Below are positions 28,219-36,963 of a DNA stretch of 64,000 bases, one piece after another. The first letter of the stretch is position 1. Each line of letters opens with the position of its first letter. The DNA lies in the NCBI GenBank assembly GCA_029252405.1, contig JAQXBM010000022.1, forward strand, positions 124,001-188,000, written 5' to 3'. This stretch comes from Crocinitomicaceae bacterium (GTDB lineage Bacteria > Bacteroidota > Bacteroidia > Flavobacteriales_D > Crocinitomicaceae). The notes beneath the pieces are model-generated. The model did no database searches, was not told where the DNA came from, and saw only the letters and a program-made list of their open reading frames with translations. The position numbers were made by a program, and so were the translations under genes.

Positions 28219-28989
28219 ATGTTTGTCGATACGCACACTCACCTTTTCGTTGATGCATTCAATGAAGATCGATCAGAAATTGTCCAAAAAGCCATTAACG
28301 CAGGAGTAGAAAAATTGCTTCTTCCCAACATCGACATCGACACAATTGATGCGATGAATGAATTATCAAAGGAATTTCCAAACAACTGTTATTCGATGAT
28401 GGGCTTGCACCCAGGTTCGATCAAGGAAGATTGGAAAGATCGAATGGAGATCATCAGAAAAAACCTGTTTGAAGGCGATTACATTGCTGTAGGAGAAATC
28501 GGAATGGATTTGTACTGGGATAAAACCTTCGTTAAAGAACAGGCGGAAGCATTTCGCATGCAAGTAGAATGGGCAAAGGAATTGAACCTTCCTATTGTTA
28601 TCCATGCACGAGAAGCTTTTGAGCCAATTTTTGAAATTTTGGATGAAATCAATGATGACTCCTTGACAGGAGTTTTTCACTGTTTTACGGGAACGCAAGA
28701 ACAAGCTGAACACGTATTGAGTTACGGTGGATTCAAACTTGGGATTGGAGGTGTTTTGACCTACAAAAAAGCCCAACTCGATAAGGTATTAGAAAACGTT
28801 GACTTGAAACATTTGATCTTGGAAACGGATTCTCCCTACCTATCTCCAGTTCCATATCGCGGCAAACGAAACGAGAGCAGTTACATCTTGCACATTGCCG
28901 AAAAATTGACGGAAGTGTATAACGTTCCTCTTGCGAAAATTGAGGAAATGACAACTGCTAGTGCCAACGAACTATTTCAATTTTCATAG
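28219..28989 (+). CDS. TatD family metal-dependent hydrolase
   Basis: 256 residues from ATG 28219. TIM-barrel amidohydrolase with the metal-ligand motif DTHTHLF at the start, then VGEIGMDLYWD, VIHAREA, VFHCFTGT and LETDSPYLSP. TatD proteins are Mg-dependent 3'-5' DNases/RNases or deoxynuclease-like hydrolases. An extension to 28090 is open but would precede the universal N-terminal MxVDxHTH, so it is rejected. The asparaginase gene begins directly after its stop. Confidence 0.94.
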   Translation: MFVDTHTHLFVDAFNEDRSEIVQKAINAGVEKLLLPNIDIDTIDAMNELSKEFPNNCYSMMGLHPGSIKEDWKDRMEIIRKNLFEGDYIAVGEIGMDLYWDKTFVKEQAEAFRMQVEWAKELNLPIVIHAREAFEPIFEILDEINDDSLTGVFHCFTGTQEQAEHVLSYGGFKLGIGGVLTYKKAQLDKVLENVDLKHLILETDSPYLSPVPYRGKRNESSYILHIAEKLTEVYNVPLAKIEEMTTASANELFQFS

Positions 28990-30012
28990 ATGAACCCGAA
29001 CGTACTCATAATCTATACTGGCGGAACGATCGGAATGATCAACGACCCGCAAACAGGTGAATTGAGATCATTTGATTTTAATTTGATCGATCAGCACGTT
29101 CCGGAATTGAACCGACTGAAAGTCGAAATGGATACCGTTAGTTTCGAAAAGCCAATTGATTCGTCGAATATGAATCCTGAGCATTGGATTCGAATTGGAG
29201 AGCTCATCGAATCAAATTATGAGCAGTACGATGGCTTTGTCGTCTTGCATGGATCGGATACAATGGCTTACACCGCTTCAGCTTTGAGTTTCATGTTTGA
29301 AGGATTGAAGAAACCAGTGATTTTAACAGGATCTCAATTGCCAATAGGAACCATTCGAACAGACGGAAAAGAAAACTTGATTACAGCGATTGAAATCGCA
29401 GCGTCAAAAGATGATTCAGGTGAACCAATCATTCAGGAAGTAGCGATTTATTTCGAATATCACCTGTACCGAGGAAACCGAAGTACGAAAGACTCCGCGT
29501 CTAATTTTGAAGCAATTAAATCGCCCAACTTGGTGGAATTAGCAACTGCTGGAGTGCACATTGAATATCACCGCAAAATGCTGTACAGAAGCAAGGTGTC
29601 GGAATTCTCCGTTCAGAAAACATTCAACGAGCGCGTTGGGTTGATCAAACTTTATCCTGGAATCGACTTATCGATTTACAAAAGCGTTTTTGATAGAAGT
29701 AAGGTCGACGGGATTGTTTTAGAAACCTTTGGAGCAGGTAATGCGCCAGCCAGCACTGAATTTGAACGACTTTGTACTGAGTTCATTTCAGATGGAGGAA
29801 TCATCCTCAACATTACACAATGTAGCTCTGGAAAAGTGAAGCACGGAATGTACGAAACGAGTTCGATGTTTAAAAAGCTTGGGGTGGTCTCAGGTGGTGA
29901 TATGACAACTGAAGCGGCCGTAACCAAAATGATGGCGGTCCTTGCCAAGGAATCGCGCGACGAAGCTCTGGATTTACTTTCGAGAAATACGAGGGGAGAA
30001 GTAGCGTATTAA
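28990..30012 (+). CDS. ansA: Type I L-asparaginase
   Basis: 340 residues. The first catalytic Thr lies in IYTGGTIGMI and the second in LHGSDTMAYTASALSF, with the TGSQLPIG block between the two domains. No signal peptide is present, so this is the cytoplasmic type I enzyme that hydrolyses asparagine to aspartate and ammonia. The ATG immediately follows the TatD stop. The stop directly abuts that of the convergent repeat-protein gene. Confidence 0.94.
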   Translation: MNPNVLIIYTGGTIGMINDPQTGELRSFDFNLIDQHVPELNRLKVEMDTVSFEKPIDSSNMNPEHWIRIGELIESNYEQYDGFVVLHGSDTMAYTASALSFMFEGLKKPVILTGSQLPIGTIRTDGKENLITAIEIAASKDDSGEPIIQEVAIYFEYHLYRGNRSTKDSASNFEAIKSPNLVELATAGVHIEYHRKMLYRSKVSEFSVQKTFNERVGLIKLYPGIDLSIYKSVFDRSKVDGIVLETFGAGNAPASTEFERLCTEFISDGGIILNITQCSSGKVKHGMYETSSMFKKLGVVSGGDMTTEAAVTKMMAVLAKESRDEALDLLSRNTRGEVAY

Positions 30013-30774
30013 TCAGAAGGGAAACAACTGGCGCAACTCGCTTGCAACATTTTCCATTGTTGATTTAATCGGTGTGTCCTTCAAAGCGATCACAACCGGA
30101 ATTTCCAATTTAATCGGGATTTCGCCTTTGACTTTCATCGGTCTGAGAAATGACACCATCGCGGTAGTTTTAACCGGCAAGTTCAAGAGCACGTTTTGAT
30201 CCATGGGAACAATCATTTCGAATTCTACATCAAGCGTTTGCTGGACAGGTATGTCAACGCCTATTGTGCTTTGAACCCTCATTGGATCGTTAAAACCAAT
30301 ATCAACATCTTGATTGACTGGGATGCTCGCCCTAATTGGAATGGTAATGCCTTTGCCTTTATTTCCGCGAGGAATGAGAAACTTCTGATCCACTGGAATC
30401 ATTGTATTCAAGTTCACGCTGATGCGCTCCATGACGCTAATTGTTGTGTCCAGTTCAATGTTTTCCTTTACGCGCAGATTGACAGGCACCTGAATGATAT
30501 CTCGCACGGGTACATCCGCTTTTATGCGTACTTCTTGGTTAATTCCTAATTCAATGGCCACTTCAATCGGCTCTGTAACTTGGATTTCCGTATCCAAAGG
30601 AATTGTTGTATTCACAAAAACGGTGTGATTGATCTCCTCATTTCCCAAACTTTCCAAATGCTGGGAAGCAAGTTCTACATGATGTTCAGCATTGACTTTC
30701 ACATAAATGAGAACAGCGATAATTGCGACATTCGTCAATGCAAGTGCAATAATCGCAAGCCTTGTTTTAGACAT
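30013..30774 (-). CDS. Membrane-anchored protein made of repeated IPV-type strands, unknown function
   Basis: 253 residues. One N-terminal transmembrane helix (~5-27) precedes a region built from about ten imperfect 15-20-residue units. Each has a hydrophobic strand, a Pro-hydrophobic pair and then Asp/Asn plus another strand: TTIPLDTEIQV, ADVPVRDIIQV, NTMIPVDQKFLI, ASIPVNQDVDI, IGVDIPVQQTLDV, MIVPMDQNVLL, GEIPIKLEIPV. This predicts an elongated all-beta rod outside the membrane. No family is recognised. The gene is alone on the minus strand, stop to stop with ansA and 143 bases from the divergent tRNA-Ser. Confidence 0.75.
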   Translation of the reverse strand: MSKTRLAIIALALTNVAIIAVLIYVKVNAEHHVELASQHLESLGNEEINHTVFVNTTIPLDTEIQVTEPIEVAIELGINQEVRIKADVPVRDIIQVPVNLRVKENIELDTTISVMERISVNLNTMIPVDQKFLIPRGNKGKGITIPIRASIPVNQDVDIGFNDPMRVQSTIGVDIPVQQTLDVEFEMIVPMDQNVLLNLPVKTTAMVSFLRPMKVKGEIPIKLEIPVVIALKDTPIKSTMENVASELRQLFPF

Positions 30775-30880
30775 AGCAAGAGGTTAAATCTTTTGGAAAG
30801 ATAAGAAGATTGGCAAGAAAGGGAATAGGCGCATTCACATCGGCTTCCGATACTTCTGGGAATCATCATTATTGGATGAA

Positions 30881-30888
30881 TATTTTTG
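30881..30888 (+). promoter_or_regulatory. -7 promoter box upstream of tRNA-Ser
   Basis: TATTTTTG, an exact match, 29 bases before the mature tRNA 5' end. Confidence 0.5.
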
Positions 30889-30917
30889 TAATTTAGCGCC
30901 CCGCCAAACGCGGTATT

Positions 30918-31002
30918 GGAGAGGTGGCGGAGTGGCTGAACGCGCACGCTTGGAAAGCGTGTTTATGGAAACATAACGGGGGTTCGAATCCCCCTCTCTC
31001 CG
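30918..31002 (+). tRNA. tRNA-Ser, anticodon GGA
   Basis: 85 bases without CCA. Acceptor stem GGAGAGG / TCTCTCC (one G-T pair), D-arm GGCGGAGTGGCTGAACGC, anticodon loop CTTGGAAAG giving GGA, a long variable arm (TTTATGGAAACATAAC) as in class II tRNAs, and T-arm GGGGGTTCGAATCCCCC. It reads UCC and UCU. CCA is not encoded. A terminator hairpin follows at 31008. Confidence 0.97.
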
Positions 31003-31007
31003 CATAG

Positions 31008-31037
31008 AAAGCCGAACACGCAGTGTTTGGCTTTTTT
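31008..31037 (+). terminator. Terminator after tRNA-Ser
   Basis: Stem AAGCCGAACAC / GTGTTTGGCTT with a three-base loop, followed by a run of Ts. Confidence 0.8.
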
Positions 31038-31161
31038 CTTGCCCACAACTGAAGCTTGCTTCAAGTTTGTGCCAAGAAAAAAGTCAAGTGCATTTTCGCA
31101 GAAAATGTTGGCTTTCGTTTCTTGCAAAGGATAACCTTTTGGGATCACAACTGTAAGGAGT

Positions 31162-31178
31162 AATCCCCCTCTCTCCGC
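31162..31178 (+). repeat. Perfect 17-bp repeat of the tRNA-Ser 3' end (copy 2)
   Basis: AATCCCCCTCTCTCCGC, identical to 30987-31003 at the tRNA 3' end, 175 bases downstream. This resembles an attachment-site footprint left by an integrated element. Confidence 0.7.
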
Positions 31179-31283
31179 GCATAAAAGGAGTCTTACAAAA
31201 CAAGGTTCTTTTTTGGTTGCGGGAGCGGGATGAGAACCCGTTCGAACTGGAACGCAGTCCGAAAGCATGGAGCATAGCGGAAC

Positions 31284-31300
31284 TAACCCCCTCTCTGCGC
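31284..31300 (+). repeat. Degenerate third copy of the tRNA-Ser 3' end
   Basis: TAACCCCCTCTCTGCGC, close to the 17-bp tRNA tail with a few changes, 122 bases after copy 2. A hairpin-like GAAAGCCTGGAGAACA/TTTTCTAGGCTTC follows. Otherwise the 31038-31521 stretch holds no recognisable gene. Confidence 0.5.
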
Positions 31301-31521
31301 GCGAAATTGAAAGCCTGGAGAACACTATGTTTTCTAGGCTTCTTTGGTTTTATTTGACTTTTGAATGTTTATACCTTTCCTTGGAAAGCATTGCGATAGA
31401 ATAAAAACGGATCAACGTTAAACCTTGTGGGTTAGGCGTAAATTTGAGTCAAAAGATACAAGTAAGATTTATCATTTGGAGTAGAGATTGGTTCGCATTG
31501 CAGTCGAGAAAAATAATCGGT

Positions 31522-32352
31522 CTAAAAGGAAACGATGTTCATTCCAAGTCCAACCGAGAAATAGAATCCAAATGGGTTATATCCAACTTCTACCTTAGGC
31601 GTCATGTAGTTGATGAAGTTGTTCATTCCTGGCAAGTGACCAAGTCCTCCAGCTCTAAATCCAAAACGAGTTTTATCAAATTCAGTATCCGGTTGCGACA
31701 AGTTCATGACAGGATAATAAACGAAGTGTGCGTACATTCTTAAATACTGAGCTGATTTGGCTTGTTTGTGGTAAAGATCAGTGATAATATTCACTTTGCT
31801 TTCTTGAGCAATACCAGCGTAAATTCCCAATTCATTAAATGTACCTTGATAGCTTTTCGCTACGGAACCGTTTCGATAAATAGCTCCGCCTTGAAGAGTT
31901 GTTTCTAGCTTGTAGGTTCCAGGGACTTTTATTTGTTGAACTGCCAAAGCGTCAAATTCACCTAGATATTTACCATCAGAAGTTTCGACATCAACTTTCG
32001 TGTAAAATGTTTTGACATTCACTTTTACATTTTTTACTTTTTTTCGATTGAAAATTTCTACCCCTGCACCAATGTTGATTCGCCCCGAAAGTCGTTTTAC
32101 TTCTGCAGCATCTCCTAAGAAACCAAGTTTAAAGTCTCCCTCGAGATTTAATTTATTGAAAGCAATCCAAGCGTTCGTGGATATTCCAAGTGAACTTGTA
32201 GAATTTCCAGACATATAATCGAAGTAATAACCATATATGTAGTTGTTTGCTAGATCATCAGGGTTGTCATAGCTTACCCGATATGGAATTGTTTCCTGAG
32301 CAAAAGAAATCGAAGAGAGTAATAATAGAGATGTGATAAATAAACGTTTCAT
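31522..32352 (-). CDS. Putative outer-membrane beta-barrel protein
   Basis: 276 residues from ATG 32352. Signal peptide MKRLFITSLLLLSSISFAQ. The mature part alternates amphipathic strands and Gly/aromatic turns and ends in the barrel-like VGLGMNIVSF. Basic repeats (KKVKNVKVNVKTFYTKV) lie in the middle. No family is recognised. It follows the response regulator gene on the minus strand after 78 bases and may be a target of, or co-transcribed with, that two-component pair. The start chosen places the signal peptide at the N-terminus. Confidence 0.72.
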   Translation of the reverse strand: MKRLFITSLLLLSSISFAQETIPYRVSYDNPDDLANNYIYGYYFDYMSGNSTSSLGISTNAWIAFNKLNLEGDFKLGFLGDAAEVKRLSGRINIGAGVEIFNRKKVKNVKVNVKTFYTKVDVETSDGKYLGEFDALAVQQIKVPGTYKLETTLQGGAIYRNGSVAKSYQGTFNELGIYAGIAQESKVNIITDLYHKQAKSAQYLRMYAHFVYYPVMNLSQPDTEFDKTRFGFRAGGLGHLPGMNNFINYMTPKVEVGYNPFGFYFSVGLGMNIVSF

Positions 32353-32430
32353 ACCAATGATTTTAATATGAAACAAAGGTTTGAAAGATGTCAATCGATC
32401 TCAATAGGGCATATGCCCCAAATAGTTGAA

Positions 32431-33078
32431 TCAAACTAGATTATTTCGATATGCTTTTTGAGTTGCTTCGACTTTGTTTGTTACCCCCAGCTTTTTATAA
32501 ATGTTTTCAAGGTGTCTTCTGACGGTGTTAGGAGAAATGATCAGGTTGGATGCAATCTGTTTGTAGTTCAAACCTTTTGTTAGCTGCTGAAGCACTTGTA
32601 ATTCCCGCTCAGATAAATCAAAATTCGATGCTTCCTTAGACATTTCTCCTTGATTTTGAATTATTTTCATTGCCTTAAGAGCAATGTTTGGAGAAAGTGC
32701 CGCACCACCACTCAAGGATTGAATAATACCATCGTAAATTTCTTGCGGGGAACTTTCTTTTACTAGATAGCCGATTGCGCCAGCTTGTATTGCTTCATAT
32801 ACAGTTTGGTCTTCATCCAAAATAGTAAGCATGATAACCTTAATTTGAGGATACTTTTGTGCAATGGCTTTGGTCGCCTGAATCCCATTCATTTCCGGCA
32901 TTTGAATGTCCATTAAGATAACATCAATGTTACTATCGTCTTGCAATTTTACGAGTAATTCTTGGCCATTTACAGCATGATATTTCACCTTGAATTCATC
33001 AAACAAACCCAGTTTATTGATCAATGAATTACTTAAAAAACTGTTGTCCTCGGCTAACGCAATTTTAATCATCTTCAA
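32431..33078 (-). CDS. NarL/LuxR-family response regulator
   Basis: 215 residues. Receiver domain with the acidic pocket E10-D11, phospho-accepting D57 (VILMDIQMPEMNG), the conserved Thr (MLTILDED) and Lys (VKESSP). The C-terminal LuxR helix-turn-helix reads LSERELQVLQQLTKGLNYKQ and ISPNTVRRHLENIYKKLGV. ATGs at 33078 and 33072 are both possible. It lies 41 bases after the histidine kinase gene on the same strand; the two form a cognate pair. Confidence 0.94.
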   Translation of the reverse strand: MKMIKIALAEDNSFLSNSLINKLGLFDEFKVKYHAVNGQELLVKLQDDSNIDVILMDIQMPEMNGIQATKAIAQKYPQIKVIMLTILDEDQTVYEAIQAGAIGYLVKESSPQEIYDGIIQSLSGGAALSPNIALKAMKIIQNQGEMSKEASNFDLSERELQVLQQLTKGLNYKQIASNLIISPNTVRRHLENIYKKLGVTNKVEATQKAYRNNLV

Positions 33079-33119
33079 ACTTCTCTTTTATCATTGTTCC
33101 TTTCAATAGTGCAAATGTC

Positions 33120-35786
33120 CTATCTTTTATTAATACGCAAGTTAATTCGAGTTCCATTCCCCGTTCTAGAGTCAATCTTGAGAGATGCGTTTATTTCTTC
33201 TGAACGTTTGATCATCCCTCGTAGACCGCTTCCCTGTTTTTTGGCTTGATCAACAGAAAACCCTCTTCCATTATCAGAAATGCTAAAAGAGATTGTCTTC
33301 TCTTGCTCATTGACCGATATTTCAATTGTTTTTGCGCCACTATATTTTAATGCATTATTTATCGCTTCTTGAACAATTCGGAATAGGTTAATTGTTTCGG
33401 TCGCGTTCAATTCGAAATCAATGGATCCCCGATCTACGTAGGTTATAGCAATAACGGATAGTTCGTTAGTTTGTATACAGTAGTGTTCAATGCGCTGTTT
33501 TAACTCAGATAGGAAAATGGTTTTGTCACCAATTGCCCAAATGGTTTCGCGGAGTTGATTCATTGTTTCCTTGGCAAAAGAGTTAATGCTTCCAATTTCT
33601 GTTGATTCCTTCGCTTTAAAAAGTTGAATGTCCAGCGAAGAAATGATGTGAGAAAGTCGAGCGCCTATGTTATCATGTAGCTCTCGGGATATGCGCAACC
33701 GTTCTTGAATGACTCTTCGAGATTGTTCTTCCGCTTTGAGTTGTTTCTTCGTACGATAGTACTTTCTCAGAAAATAGAGACTAACTAAGAGGATACAAAC
33801 CAAAAAGATCAATAGTATCTTGAACCATCCTTTCATCCAATTGGCTTTTTCCCGATGAAGTTGGTAAGATGAAATTCGCACATCTTTCGTGAGTTTGTTT
33901 CTTATTTGAAATTTGACTTGGGTTATTCCGTATTCAACATCAAGAATAAGTGGAGTACCGTTTTCAATTAATCGCCATTCTTTTCCAGTATGATAACTTA
34001 ATTCGAACAAATTAGCGTCGGACGTAATAATCGCTCGAGGCACGAAGTTCACTGTAGATTGGTCATATCTTAGAGGAATTTTAGAGAGATTTGGAAGAAA
34101 GCGACCATTCAATTGAATGTTCCACTTGGGGAGTTGAGAAGGGAAGTCTTTATTCCCTTCGGAATAGGCGAATATGCCTTGTACACCGGAAAAATATAAA
34201 ACGGAGTCACTTTGCTTAAATAGTCCTCCCTGTGCATATTCAGCGATAGGAAACCCATTTTGCAACGAGTAACTAATGAACTCACCTTTAGTATATTTCA
34301 GAGCGTTCGAGATTCCCGTAAACCAAAGTGAACCTTTAAATTCTGTCGTCGTCAATAGTTGATGCTCTGGAGAAGGAATGGAAATCAAGCGATCTTCATT
34401 GAGCATAAAAATTCCTCCGTCCATAGTAGTTAACCACAATTGACCATCATGAACTTCCATATCAGTAAAAACACGGGCATTTTTAGGTTGATAATTCTGA
34501 ATGGTTCGAAAGGATGTATCATATATACTGAAACCATTTGTATTTGCTGCTAAGAATTGGTCTTCCTGTCGATGCAACGACATGATGTAGTATGCATTCT
34601 GATCCTCAGGAAAGTGCAGTACGCTTTCAATTTTTCCATTTGAATCTAACCGATGAACAGCAGCCTTGGTACAAAAAAGAAGGGAGCTCTCATCCTGAAT
34701 AATCTGAATAACTGAGTTATCCAAAGGGTTTTCAGCGTTGAAGTAGATTCGTTTCATTTGACCATCTTCGATGCGGAAAAGCCCTTCACGCGCTGTGCCT
34801 AAAAAAACGCTTCCAGCGGATTCTAGAGCTGCAAAGCAGAAAAGACCATCTGTCAAATTTTCGAGTTCCGTCGGAGTCTCAGTATTTCTTTCGAACGCAA
34901 CAAGTCCATTGGAGGTACAATTGTATAATTCACCTTTCAATTCAGCGAATGCCCAACACGAATTGTATGCTCCATCGAATAAATACTGGGGATAATATTT
35001 GTTCTGGATCATGTTTCGATGAAACATGTAGAGTCCGTTTTCTGCGGTACCAACCCATAAATTTTTATTGCGATCAATTAGGGAACACTCAGCCCGAAAA
35101 GAGCTAAGATGAATTTGCTTTTGAATCTGATTGTTTTCGTCCAGACTCAATTCAATGAGTCCTTCATTTGAGGTAAGAAATACAGTTCGATCATCGTACT
35201 GACTTATGGAACTGGTATAGGCACTGGAGATAACATTTGTGTCAGCTTTTAGGGTGTAGTAGCTGAGCTTTGACTTTTTATCAATGTGAATTTGATAGTT
35301 TCCTAATTTACACTTATCTTGAGTACTTAGTCTTTGATTTACGTGTGGTACTTTCCTAAGTTGATAATCAAGAAAGATGGTGTCTAATAAATTGCTTGAT
35401 ACGGTCAGAATTCCATCCTTGAGAAGATTACTTTTTCGGTAATCGGAATAACTGAAATTGTAAGAACGTACCTTATTTGTCCAAGAATTAATTTCAATAA
35501 GCTGATTTAACTGAACAGAGTAGATGCAAGAATCTTTAACTCCAATATTCACTACGGAGGATGGACCGGATGGAATTGTTCGTGTTTTAATACCATCCCA
35601 ATAACACAAACCGGCTTGGGTTCCCATCCAGATTTGGCCTAATTCATCTTCTGCCAATGCCGTGATAGTAGCATACTTAAGTTCTTGGCTTGGCTTCAGA
35701 TGAACACTAGCTTTAAGCTGCCTCTGACTGAAAACAAAGATAGGAGTGAAGAGGAGAAGGAATATTAAGACATTCTTTGGCACCAA
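33120..35786 (-). CDS. Sensor histidine kinase with extracellular beta-propeller (HisKA_3)
   Basis: About 888 residues. A signal peptide (VLIFLLLFTPIFVFS) precedes a ~600-residue region of propeller repeats (ITALAEDELGQIWMGTQAGL and later W-x-G-T units). A Y_Y_Y-like domain, one transmembrane helix (~655-675), a HisKA_3 dimerisation box (RISRELHDNIGARL, His near 704) and an HATPase domain (NALKYSGA, DNGRGF, GSGLRGM) follow. It probably senses a glycan or other ligand in the periplasm and phosphorylates the downstream regulator. No ATG is near; TTG 35786 or GTG 35783 must start it, just after a near-consensus -7 box TATTTTCG (35788-35795). Confidence 0.9.
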   Translation of the reverse strand: MVPKNVLIFLLLFTPIFVFSQRQLKASVHLKPSQELKYATITALAEDELGQIWMGTQAGLCYWDGIKTRTIPSGPSSVVNIGVKDSCIYSVQLNQLIEINSWTNKVRSYNFSYSDYRKSNLLKDGILTVSSNLLDTIFLDYQLRKVPHVNQRLSTQDKCKLGNYQIHIDKKSKLSYYTLKADTNVISSAYTSSISQYDDRTVFLTSNEGLIELSLDENNQIQKQIHLSSFRAECSLIDRNKNLWVGTAENGLYMFHRNMIQNKYYPQYLFDGAYNSCWAFAELKGELYNCTSNGLVAFERNTETPTELENLTDGLFCFAALESAGSVFLGTAREGLFRIEDGQMKRIYFNAENPLDNSVIQIIQDESSLLFCTKAAVHRLDSNGKIESVLHFPEDQNAYYIMSLHRQEDQFLAANTNGFSIYDTSFRTIQNYQPKNARVFTDMEVHDGQLWLTTMDGGIFMLNEDRLISIPSPEHQLLTTTEFKGSLWFTGISNALKYTKGEFISYSLQNGFPIAEYAQGGLFKQSDSVLYFSGVQGIFAYSEGNKDFPSQLPKWNIQLNGRFLPNLSKIPLRYDQSTVNFVPRAIITSDANLFELSYHTGKEWRLIENGTPLILDVEYGITQVKFQIRNKLTKDVRISSYQLHREKANWMKGWFKILLIFLVCILLVSLYFLRKYYRTKKQLKAEEQSRRVIQERLRISRELHDNIGARLSHIISSLDIQLFKAKESTEIGSINSFAKETMNQLRETIWAIGDKTIFLSELKQRIEHYCIQTNELSVIAITYVDRGSIDFELNATETINLFRIVQEAINNALKYSGAKTIEISVNEQEKTISFSISDNGRGFSVDQAKKQGSGLRGMIKRSEEINASLKIDSRTGNGTRINLRINKR

Positions 35787-35992
35787 GCGAAAATACGAAA
35801 AGCTGCTATAAGGTTGTACATCTCATTTTGAATCAATGGGGCGTGCGATCCGATAACAGTATCAACCTTAATTTTTTGCGTAAAGTAAATATCTTGTTAT
35901 ACCGAATATGCGGATTTGTAATCCTAAATGCGATTGGAATCAGAGAAAGGGAGATAGGTGCCGAAATCAATTTGCATTAAAACAATCAAGAT

Positions 35993-36898
35993 TCACGAAT
36001 CGAGATAAGGCTGACACCAATCAAAATATTGCTGAACAGTACTCTCTTTTGTTTCTTTGATAAACTCAACCAGTGTTTCTTGCGCTGGATTCAATTTCTT
36101 ATCTCGACTGTAAATCAAATTCCAATGAGTCACAATTGGCAGTCCTTTCATTGGAACAATTTTGATACTCTTGTTGATCAAGGAGGATCGAAGTCCAATG
36201 AGCGGCATGATGGAATATCCTAGTTCAGCGTTAACAGCTTGTTTAACCGCTTCATTGGATACAAGTTCCATCGATTTTGAAACGTTGACATCGTTTTGAA
36301 GCAGGTAATCTTCCATCTTTTTACGCGCAGCCGAGCCATCCTCACGATAGAGGAGTGTCACCTTTTCCAAATCTTTTGCGTGTTTGGTTTTCGACGTACT
36401 TTGGCTACTTCCCACCAAAAATAGATTGTTGTCCATTAATTGGATGTTCTGAATGTTGATCCCTTCGGGCATAATGGAGACCAAGGAGAAGTCACTGTCG
36501 TTATCGTGCAGTCCTTGAATTACACGATTTCTGTTCGATACATTAATCGAGATTTCCACACCAGGATACTTGTCCATAAATGGCTTTAAGAAATAAGGAA
36601 TGATATACTTTCCTGTGGAAACCACTGAGATCTTAATTTTTCCAGATAGTTTGCCTTTATATTGATCGACGACGTATCGAATTCCCTCCGTTTCATCCAA
36701 AATACGCTGACTTCTTAACGCAATTTCCCGTCCAAAATCAGTAATGAACAGCTTACGTCCGATCACCTCAGTGAGGGGGATTTCAAATTGCTCCTGCAGT
36801 TTTTTCAACTGAATGGAAACAGCTGGTTGTGTTAGATACAAGTGTTCTGAAGCCCTTGTGATACTTTCAAATTCAACAACCTTTAGGAAGATGCGCAA
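35993..36898 (-). CDS. LysR-family regulator, reading frame interrupted by a stop at codon 7 of the original gene
   Basis: The open part is 301 residues from TTG 36898. It has the winged-helix DNA-binding domain (ITRASEHLYLTQPAVSIQLKKL) and the effector-binding domain with full family length. Upstream in frame lies ATG 36919 encoding MNYTLH, then TAA at 36899-36901. Homologues of this kind begin M-x-Y-T-L-H-Q-L, so TAA most likely replaces CAA (Gln7). The original ATG is preceded by a -7-like box at four bases. The TTG directly after the stop could allow restart. Divergent to a bicarbonate transporter, whose expression such regulators often control (inference). It may be a pseudogene. Confidence 0.8.
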   Translation of the reverse strand: MRIFLKVVEFESITRASEHLYLTQPAVSIQLKKLQEQFEIPLTEVIGRKLFITDFGREIALRSQRILDETEGIRYVVDQYKGKLSGKIKISVVSTGKYIIPYFLKPFMDKYPGVEISINVSNRNRVIQGLHDNDSDFSLVSIMPEGINIQNIQLMDNNLFLVGSSQSTSKTKHAKDLEKVTLLYREDGSAARKKMEDYLLQNDVNVSKSMELVSNEAVKQAVNAELGYSIMPLIGLRSSLINKSIKIVPMKGLPIVTHWNLIYSRDKKLNPAQETLVEFIKETKESTVQQYFDWCQPYLDS

Positions 36899-36923
36899 TT
36901 AGTGAAGCGTGTAGTTCATAAGC

Positions 36924-36931
36924 TAAAGTTA
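36924..36931 (-). promoter_or_regulatory. -7-like box of the LysR gene, four bases before the original start
   Basis: TAACTTTA on the minus strand, then GCTT, then ATG 36919, the start of the MNYTLH-stop frame. Confidence 0.5.
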
Positions 36932-36963
36932 ATGATAATCATGATTTATTTAAATAAAAACTA

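Noticed and set aside
30963-31325. A 120-residue minus-strand frame containing CGERGIRTP.
   Set aside because: It is the antisense of the tRNA-Ser 3' end and its two repeated tails; GERGIRTP-type sequences are a well-known artefact of tRNA antisense translation.
31038-31521. Integrated mobile element next to tRNA-Ser.
   Set aside because: Only tail repeats and hairpins are left; no integrase or cargo gene is present, so it is reported only as a possible scar.
35777-35980. 67-residue plus-strand frame upstream of the histidine kinase gene.
   Set aside because: No promoter, no family and a composition unlike a protein; it overlaps the start region of the opposite-strand kinase gene.
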